This document shows, in pieces, positions 1 through 5,953 of a stretch of DNA of 8,353 nucleotides. A model generated the notes under the pieces. It did not search any database and had not been told where the DNA came from. It saw only the letters and a list, made by a program, of their open reading frames with translations. Where the stretch lies: the NCBI GenBank assembly GCA_003487525.1, contig DNDT01000400.1, positions 1 through 8,353 on the forward strand. The letters run 5' to 3'. The stretch is from Flavobacteriales bacterium (GTDB lineage Bacteria > Bacteroidota > Bacteroidia > Flavobacteriales_E > Vicingaceae). Each line of letters opens with the position of its first letter. The stretch's first letter is position 1. The position numbers and the translations under genes are program-made.

Positions 1-1797
1 TTTTACATGGAGGGAATCGAAGCTGAAATAATCCTGGAAGGCAGCCAATCGAACGAACAGGTCTTTGTGAATGGCAAGCGTATCAACTGCGAATCGGAAA
101 ACGGTGACCTGGTAATAAAACACACCTTTGGTTCGGATGATCTTCTGGTAATAAAACGAAATAACGATGTATTGTTTGAAAAGAGAATCAGGGTAATTCC
201 AATTTGGCTCTCCATACTTCCTCCGCTCATTGCCATAGCCCTTGCACTCATTTTCAGGGAAGTGATTTCCTCTCTTTTTATAGGTATTTATCTGGGTGCC
301 TTTATTCCGGCAGTCTACATGGATGGATGGGCCAGCCCGTTTACCGCCTTGTTTTCACTCATGGATCGATACGTGCTGAATGCGCTGAACAACACAGGCC
401 ATTTATCGGTGATCGTTTTTTCAATGCTTATCGGTGCCTGTGTTCACGTGATTTCCAAGAACGGAGGCATGAACGGTGTTGTTGCCGTGTTATCCAACTA
501 TGCGAAAAGCAGGCGTTCCGGCCAGTTTGTTACCTGGTTGCTGGGTGTTTTGATATTCTTTGATGATTATGCCAACACCCTGATTGTGGGAAATACCATG
601 AGACCCATCACCGACAGGCTAAGAATTTCCAGGGCCAAACTGAGCTATATTGTCGATTCAACTGCCGCTCCAATAGCGGCGATAGCATTTGTGACAACAT
701 GGATAGGAGCGGAACTCGGTTACATTGAAGATGGGATAAGCGCGATAGACGGAATCAATCAAAACGTTTACGAGGTCTTCCTCTATTCTCTTCAATTTTC
801 CTTTTACCCGCTATTGACCTTGATATTTATTGCAATGCTCATTTATATGAAAAAAGATTTCGGACCGATGTACGGTGCCGAAACTGCGGTGATTGAAAGT
901 GAGGTGAATTCGGCTGAACAACACATCAATGTGAGCGAGAATGAAATGCGCGATTTTGAACCCGACGAAAAAATCCCGGTACGGTGGTTCAACGCCGTCA
1001 TACCGGTGCTGGTCATTATTTTTTGTACCATTTTCGGTTTGATACAGACAGGATGGGACGATTCGATTTGGGCCAATCCCGATTCAGGTTTTTTTGGCAA
1101 ACTATCGGACACAATCGGTCAGGCCGATGCATACAAAGCATTATTGTGGTCAAGTATTTTGGGATTGGTAACGGCTATCCTGCTTTCACTCGGCCAAAAA
1201 CTGCTGAACCTTCAACAGGCAATCGGCAGCGTAATAAATGGATTCAAGACCATGCTCACCGCTATGATCATATTGGTCCTTGCATGGTCTTTGTCCAATG
1301 TAACGGAAGACCTGCACACAGCTGATTTTTTAACCGAGTTAATATCTGGAAATATGACCCCTTACCTGTTTCCTGCTGCCATCTTTGTCTTGGCCGGACT
1401 TGTTTCGTTTTCAACCGGATCCTCCTGGGGCAGCATGGCAATACTCTATCCATTGATGTTGCCGTTGTCATGGACCATTTGTCAGGAAAGCGGGTTGGAT
1501 TATTCAGCTTCGATGTTAATTTTTTACAATACTGTTTCTTCTGTTTTGGCCGGCTCCGTGCTTGGTGATCATTGTTCACCAATATCCGACACCACAATTT
1601 TGAGCTCACTGGCTTCGTCCTGCGATCACATAGAACACGTGCGAACACAAATGCCTTACGCACTTACGGTTGGAGCTGTGGGTACCTTACTTGGAACCAT
1701 TCCATCCGCCTTCGGTGTACCACCGCTTCTCTGCTTTCTTGCGGCAACCCTGGCCTTATTTGTTTTAATCAGACAATTTGGTCGCAGTACAGCATAA
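1..1797 (+). CDS. Na+/H+ antiporter, NhaC family (5' end probably outside the window)
   Basis: An inner-membrane secondary transporter of the NhaC family, which typically exchanges Na+ for H+; some relatives carry organic acids or amino acids, so the substrate is inferred. The frame is open to base 1, and the first ATG is at base 7, giving 596 residues. Numbered from that Met, residues 1-62 are hydrophilic and beta-rich, and the first membrane helix starts near residue 66 (IPIWLSILPPL). About eleven or more hydrophobic segments follow. Family hallmarks are FFDDYANT (184-191), a TMRPITDRLRIS stretch (197-208), DSTAAPIAA (217-225), STGSSWG (469-475) and GDHCSPISDTT (520-530). A charged loop (about 281-325) separates the two halves. 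Bacteroidota relatives often carry a signal peptide and a soluble domain before the transporter, so the ATG at base 7 is probably internal and the true start lies upstream. Family assignment is firm; start and substrate are not. Confidence 0.88.
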   Translation, partial: FYMEGIEAEIILEGSQSNEQVFVNGKRINCESENGDLVIKHTFGSDDLLVIKRNNDVLFEKRIRVIPIWLSILPPLIAIALALIFREVISSLFIGIYLGAFIPAVYMDGWASPFTALFSLMDRYVLNALNNTGHLSVIVFSMLIGACVHVISKNGGMNGVVAVLSNYAKSRRSGQFVTWLLGVLIFFDDYANTLIVGNTMRPITDRLRISRAKLSYIVDSTAAPIAAIAFVTTWIGAELGYIEDGISAIDGINQNVYEVFLYSLQFSFYPLLTLIFIAMLIYMKKDFGPMYGAETAVIESEVNSAEQHINVSENEMRDFEPDEKIPVRWFNAVIPVLVIIFCTIFGLIQTGWDDSIWANPDSGFFGKLSDTIGQADAYKALLWSSILGLVTAILLSLGQKLLNLQQAIGSVINGFKTMLTAMIILVLAWSLSNVTEDLHTADFLTELISGNMTPYLFPAAIFVLAGLVSFSTGSSWGSMAILYPLMLPLSWTICQESGLDYSASMLIFYNTVSSVLAGSVLGDHCSPISDTTILSSLASSCDHIEHVRTQMPYALTVGAVGTLLGTIPSAFGVPPLLCFLAATLALFVLIRQFGRSTA

Positions 1798-1815
1798 CAA
1801 ATGCATTTTCCGGTA

Positions 1816-1848
1816 ATTGAAGTTGTTTGCGTATTGTCCATACCTTTG
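1816..1848 (+). promoter_or_regulatory. Candidate Bacteroidota-type promoter for the cca-miaA-ftcD run
   Basis: TACCTTTG at 1841-1848 matches the Bacteroidota -7 consensus TAnnTTTG in all defined positions. ATTG at 1816-1819, 21 bases upstream, is a three-of-four match to the -33 element TTTG, and the spacing is within the usual range. The predicted transcript start is about base 1853, leaving a leader of roughly 20 bases before the ATG at 1872. The site lies in the only gap between the antiporter gene and cca. A second -7-like string, TATTTTTG (1857-1864), would leave almost no leader and seems less likely. This is pattern matching only. Confidence 0.5.
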
Positions 1849-1871
1849 TCATTGGCTATTTTTGCCCGACA

Positions 1872-3302
1872 ATGACAAACTACAAAACAATCCTTCAGGA
1901 TCCGGTTTTTGACCTGATAGCCCAAACTGCTCAGGAACTGGATCAAAAGACCTTCGTTGTCGGAGGATTCGTGAGAGACGTATTGTTAAAACGCCCGAGC
2001 AAGGACATAGACATCGTAACACTGGGAAAAGGAATAGATTTCGCCAGGCTCGTCGCTCAAAAACTGGGAGATAATGTCGGTGTTACGGAATATAAAAATT
2101 TTGGTACCGCATTGATAAAATACGGGGACTACCAGATAGAATTTGTCGGAGCACGAAAAGAGTCTTATCGCAGAAACAGCCGCAATCCAATCGTTGAAGA
2201 AGGCAGTCTTAAAGACGATCAGGATCGCAGGGATTTCACGATCAACAGCATGGCTTTTAGCTTGAATTCGGCTGACTTTGGCTCGCTGATCGATCCACAT
2301 GGTGGCATTCTATCGATAGAATACAAGGAGATCAAAACCATTTTGGATCCCGGCAAAACCTATTCCGACGACCCCTTGCGCATGATGCGGGCCATTCGTT
2401 TTGCTTCTCAACTGAATTTCACCATAGAATCCGATTCGTATCAGGCTATCTCCAAAAACGCATCGCGCATTGAAATTGTTTCAAAGGAGCGGATCATTGA
2501 CGAGTTAAATAAAATCATACTTACCAAAACTCCTTCGAGAGGTCTGAACATGTTGCACGAAACCGGAATCCTCGGAATTATCTTTCCGGAAATGGTCGCG
2601 CTGAGCGGGGTTGAGGTAATAAACGGAAAGGCGCATAAGGACAATTTTCTTCATACCTTACAGGTCCTCGACAACATCTCAGAAAATACGGACGACCTCT
2701 GGTTGAGATGGTCAGCCATCCTTCACGACATAGCGAAGCCACCGACAAAGCGATTTGATCATAAAACAGGCTGGACCTTTCACGGTCATGAAGATCTTGG
2801 CGCAAAAATGGTGCCCGAAATATTCAGAAAACTAAAGCTGCCGCTCGATCAAAAAATGAAGTACGTTCAGAAAATGGTCCGGCTTCACCTCCGCCCCATT
2901 GCCCTGGTCAAGGAAACAGTAACGGATTCAGCTATAAGGAGACTGCTTTTTGAAGGGGGCGACGATGTGGATGACCTCATGATTCTTTGCCAGGCGGATA
3001 TTACCACGCAGAACAAAGACAAGCAAAAGCGATATGCCGACAATTTCAAAAAGGTTAAAAAGAAACTCAAGGAAGTTGAAGAGAAAGACCATTTAAAAAG
3101 CTGGCAGCCCCCGGTTACCGGACAAATGATTATGGAAGCTTTTAACCTGGAACCGTGCAAAGAAGTCGGTTTGATTAAAAACACCATTCGCGAGGCCATA
3201 CTTGAAGGTGAAATAACGAACAACCACGAAGAAGCCTTTAAATTGATGATTTCTGAAGGCCGGAAACTTGGATTGAACCCTGTTGATGAAGCCCTCAAAT
3301 AA
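1872..3302 (+). CDS. cca: CCA tRNA nucleotidyltransferase with HD domain
   Basis: Cytoplasmic class II nucleotidyltransferase predicted to build or repair the 3'-CCA end of tRNAs without a nucleic acid template; 476 residues. The head domain has GGFVRD (31-36), the metal-binding pair D45/D47 in KDIDIV, and RRDFTINSMA (119-128). The DDPLRMMRAIRFA stretch (166-178) has D167 and R170 at the positions that read incoming CTP and ATP in characterised class II enzymes. A neck and body follow, with an HD-domain signature around H261, H285-D286 (LHDIAKP) and H304/H306 (FHGHE), which suggests an added phosphohydrolase activity. The ATG at 1872 is chosen over the in-frame TTG at 1827 because the family pattern starts near MTNYKTIL and the TTG lies inside the candidate promoter. 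The 3' end overlaps miaA by 17 bases. A CC-adding or A-adding specialist, or a poly(A) polymerase, cannot be excluded, but CCA addition is most likely. Confidence 0.9.
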   Translation: MTNYKTILQDPVFDLIAQTAQELDQKTFVVGGFVRDVLLKRPSKDIDIVTLGKGIDFARLVAQKLGDNVGVTEYKNFGTALIKYGDYQIEFVGARKESYRRNSRNPIVEEGSLKDDQDRRDFTINSMAFSLNSADFGSLIDPHGGILSIEYKEIKTILDPGKTYSDDPLRMMRAIRFASQLNFTIESDSYQAISKNASRIEIVSKERIIDELNKIILTKTPSRGLNMLHETGILGIIFPEMVALSGVEVINGKAHKDNFLHTLQVLDNISENTDDLWLRWSAILHDIAKPPTKRFDHKTGWTFHGHEDLGAKMVPEIFRKLKLPLDQKMKYVQKMVRLHLRPIALVKETVTDSAIRRLLFEGGDDVDDLMILCQADITTQNKDKQKRYADNFKKVKKKLKEVEEKDHLKSWQPPVTGQMIMEAFNLEPCKEVGLIKNTIREAILEGEITNNHEEAFKLMISEGRKLGLNPVDEALK

Positions 3303-4200
3303 TAACCTGCTCATTTTTATTTTGGGTCCGACTGCGGTGGGAAAAACTTCCTTGTCAATCAATCTGGCCAAACAGTACAACTGTGAAATAATCAGCGCAG
3401 ATTCTAGACAGTTTTACAGGGAGTTGAACATTGGAACGGCAAAACCCGATTCCGAGCAGCTTTCGGTTGTCCCTCATCATTTTATCAATTCCAAATCGAT
3501 CGAAGAAGATTACAATGTCTCCGATTTCGAGAAAGACGTGCTGATAAAAACTCGAGAGCTTTTCAAAAAGAACCAAAAAATAATTGTTGTGGGTGGCAGC
3601 GGCCTTTATCAGCATGCGATCTGGCACGGTCTCGACAATGACATCCCCGCTTCGGATCCGGAGTTGCGCAAAGAGCTGAATGCCATTTTTGAAAAAGACG
3701 GAATTGACGTATTGCAAAAAAAACTCTTTGAACTGGACCAGGAGACCTATCACAGCATCGACCTTCGGAATCACATCCGGATAATCCGCGCCATTGAAGT
3801 TTGCCTGCTGAGCAACAAGCCATTTTCCAAGCTTAAGATATCCGAAAAAGCAAACAGACCTTTTGACATTCTGAAAATCGGACTAAACTCCGACCGCAGT
3901 GAGTTGCACAGGCGAATAAACGAGCGGGTCGATGAAATGATGGCAGCCGGCCTGCTGGAAGAAGCCAAAAATCTGCTTTCACACAAGGGTAAAAATGCGC
4001 TTATGACCGTGGGATATCGCGAATTATTCCGGTATTTTGACGGAGAATTGAGTTTGAGTGAAGCGGTTGAAAAAATTAAGGTAAATACCCGAAGGTATGC
4101 CAAGAGACAACTAACCTGGTATCGCAGGTACGATGATATACATTGGTTTGAACCCGAGGAAATTGATAAGATAACAGCATTGATAAATAGTTTTAATTAG
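3286..4200 (+). CDS. miaA: tRNA dimethylallyltransferase MiaA
   Basis: Transfers a dimethylallyl group from DMAPP to N6 of adenosine 37 in tRNAs that read UNN codons, giving i6A37 and stabilising codon-anticodon pairing. The protein is 304 residues, close to the usual 300-316. It shows the P-loop GPTAVGKT (14-21), the family motif ADSRQFY (38-44) with the conserved Asp39-Ser40, GTAKP (50-54), VGGSGLY (102-108), TVGYRE (241-246) and the C-terminal NTRRYAKRQLTWYRR (267-281). The ATG at 3286 lies inside the end of cca (17-base overlap); a TTG one codon earlier is possible but less likely. The overlap implies co-transcription and probably translational coupling with cca, a sensible pairing because both enzymes act on tRNA. 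The stop is followed at once by the ftcD ATG. All key motifs appear intact. Confidence 0.95.
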   Translation: MKPSNNNLLIFILGPTAVGKTSLSINLAKQYNCEIISADSRQFYRELNIGTAKPDSEQLSVVPHHFINSKSIEEDYNVSDFEKDVLIKTRELFKKNQKIIVVGGSGLYQHAIWHGLDNDIPASDPELRKELNAIFEKDGIDVLQKKLFELDQETYHSIDLRNHIRIIRAIEVCLLSNKPFSKLKISEKANRPFDILKIGLNSDRSELHRRINERVDEMMAAGLLEEAKNLLSHKGKNALMTVGYRELFRYFDGELSLSEAVEKIKVNTRRYAKRQLTWYRRYDDIHWFEPEEIDKITALINSFN

Positions 4201-5895
4201 ATGAAAATGAGGCAGTTAATTGAATGTGTCCCAAACATTAGTGAGGGACGAGATATGTCTATAATAAATGAAATAGCACACACGGCAGAAACGGTAGAAG
4301 GGGTGAAACTGCTGGATATCGATCCCGGTCGCGCTACAAACAGAACCGTAAAAACCTTTGTGGGTGAACCGGATGCGGTTATCGAAGCGGCGTACCGCTT
4401 GATAAAAAAAGCGTCCGAATTAATTGACATGCGCAAACATAAGGGCGAACACCCCAGAATGGGAGCGACCGATGTCTGTCCCCTTGTTCCAATTGCCAAT
4501 ATCAGTATGGAAGAAACAGCAGGTTATGCTCAGAAATTGGGAGAGCGCGTCGGAAAGGAATTAAACATTCCCGTCTACTTGTACGAAAATGCGGCAAAAA
4601 TTGCGGAAAGAAAGAACCTGGCATATTGCCGAAGCGGAGAATATGAGGGTCTGTCGAAAATCAGCGAGGCAAAATGGAAGCCGGATTTTGGCCCGGATAA
4701 ATTCAATGCTTCTGTCCAAAAAACCGGCGTTACCGCGGTTGGGGCAAGAGATTTTCTCATTGCCTACAACGTAAACCTGAACACAACATCTTCCCGAAGG
4801 GCCAATTCAATTGCATTTGATCTGAGAGAAGCCGGACGGGTCAAGCGAGAAGGAAATCCACTGACCGGAAAAATAATAACGGATAAAAACGGTGAACCTG
4901 TCAGGGAACCGGGTAAATTAAAATCCGTCAAGGGAATCGGCTGGTACATCGAAGAATACGGCATCGCACAACTGTCACTAAACCTGACGAACATCAGCAT
5001 TACCCCCATGCACATCGCTTTTGATGAAGCGTGCAAGAGTGCACTTGAAAGAGGCATCCGGGTTACAGGATCTGAAATCGTCGGCCTGGTTCCCCTACAG
5101 GCCATGCTGGATGCCGCCGACTACTTCTTGATCAAGCAGGAACGCTCTCTGGGCATAAGTGAAAAGGAGAAAATAAAAATCGCCGTGAAATCCCTGGGTC
5201 TGGATGACCTGGGACCGTTTAACCCCGAAGAGAAAATCATTGAATACATGTTGGATAAAGGAGACCAAAATCCACTTGTCAACATGAAACTTACCGATTT
5301 TGCGGTTGAGACCTCGGCCGAGTCACCCGCTCCGGGTGGTGGTTCTGTTGCGGCCTATGTCGGTGCACTGGGAATTTCCCTGGGTACCATGGTGGCCAAT
5401 TTAAGTGCACACAAGAGAGGCTGGGACGACCGGTGGGAAGAATTTTCTTCCTGGGCGGTCAAGGGAATGGAATTGCAAAAGAAACTCCTGGCAAAGGTGG
5501 ATCAGGATACCGAAGCCTTTAATCAAATCATGGAAGCCTTCGGTCTCCCAAAATCTAGTGAGGAAGAAATAAAACAGCGCAAAGCGGCCATAGAAGAAGC
5601 AACAAAACACGCGATTAACGTACCATACGAGGTAATGACCTTGGCTTTGGACAGCCTGATAATCATTGAAAAAATGACCGAGATCGGGAATCCAAATTCG
5701 GTAACAGATGCGGCTGTCGGCGGTCTGTGTGCACGTACCGCCGTGATGGGGGCATTCCTGAATGTTAAAATAAATGCCGCCGGCCTTGAGGATAAAGCCT
5801 TTGCAAAGAAGATTGTTTCTCAAGGAGAAAAAGTTCTGGCCCGGGCACAGAAAATTGAAGAGAATATTTTGAAAATCACGGAATCGAAGATCTGA
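4201..5895 (+). CDS. ftcD: Bifunctional glutamate formimidoyltransferase / formimidoyltetrahydrofolate cyclodeaminase
   Basis: Cytoplasmic enzyme of histidine degradation: it moves the formimidoyl group of N-formimidoyl-glutamate to tetrahydrofolate, then releases ammonia to give 5,10-methenyl-THF. It is 564 residues, near the 541 of the mammalian fused enzyme. The N-terminal transferase subdomain (about 3-182) opens with LIECVPNISEG and has KHKGEHPRMGATDVCP (79-94); His84 aligns with the histidine proposed as catalytic in the pig enzyme. The second transferase subdomain (about 183-330) includes VTGSEIVGLVPL (288-299). The cyclodeaminase domain (about 363-555) has SPAPGGGSVAA (375-385) and VDQDTEAF (433-440), which holds the expected catalytic aspartate. 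Relative to mammals there is an insert around 214-237, as in many bacterial homologues. The ATG abuts the miaA stop; an ATG at 4207 is also plausible (562 residues). No other hut genes are in the window. Confidence 0.93.
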   Translation: MKMRQLIECVPNISEGRDMSIINEIAHTAETVEGVKLLDIDPGRATNRTVKTFVGEPDAVIEAAYRLIKKASELIDMRKHKGEHPRMGATDVCPLVPIANISMEETAGYAQKLGERVGKELNIPVYLYENAAKIAERKNLAYCRSGEYEGLSKISEAKWKPDFGPDKFNASVQKTGVTAVGARDFLIAYNVNLNTTSSRRANSIAFDLREAGRVKREGNPLTGKIITDKNGEPVREPGKLKSVKGIGWYIEEYGIAQLSLNLTNISITPMHIAFDEACKSALERGIRVTGSEIVGLVPLQAMLDAADYFLIKQERSLGISEKEKIKIAVKSLGLDDLGPFNPEEKIIEYMLDKGDQNPLVNMKLTDFAVETSAESPAPGGGSVAAYVGALGISLGTMVANLSAHKRGWDDRWEEFSSWAVKGMELQKKLLAKVDQDTEAFNQIMEAFGLPKSSEEEIKQRKAAIEEATKHAINVPYEVMTLALDSLIIIEKMTEIGNPNSVTDAAVGGLCARTAVMGAFLNVKINAAGLEDKAFAKKIVSQGEKVLARAQKIEENILKITESKI

Positions 5896-5953
5896 ACAGG
5901 CAACTTACTTATTGGTCATTTCGTTCTATCTTTAGACGACAGTGAAGTGAGAT

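Noticed and set aside
1827..1871. TTG start extending the cca product by 15 residues
   Set aside because: The stretch overlaps the candidate promoter and gives an N-terminus (MRIVHTFVIGYF) unlike the family; the ATG at 1872 fits better.
2885..3298. Minus-strand open frame of 137 codons opposite the end of cca
   Set aside because: It is low-complexity and Ser-rich, as expected from antisense reading of Lys/Glu-rich codons, with no start context.
3355..3774. Minus-strand open frame of 139 codons opposite miaA
   Set aside because: It is fully within intact miaA and its translation resembles no family I know.
5401..5823. Minus-strand open frame of 140 codons opposite ftcD
   Set aside because: It lies wholly inside the well-supported cyclodeaminase domain, has no recognisable motif, and looks like a shadow of the plus-strand gene.
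5927..5934. TATCTTTA as a -7 promoter element for the patatin gene
   Set aside because: It has one mismatch to TAnnTTTG and no TTTG-like -33 element at the expected distance, so it is too weak to annotate.
5896..5953. Possible terminator between ftcD and the patatin gene
   Set aside because: No GC-rich inverted repeat followed by a T-run is visible in the 58-base gap.
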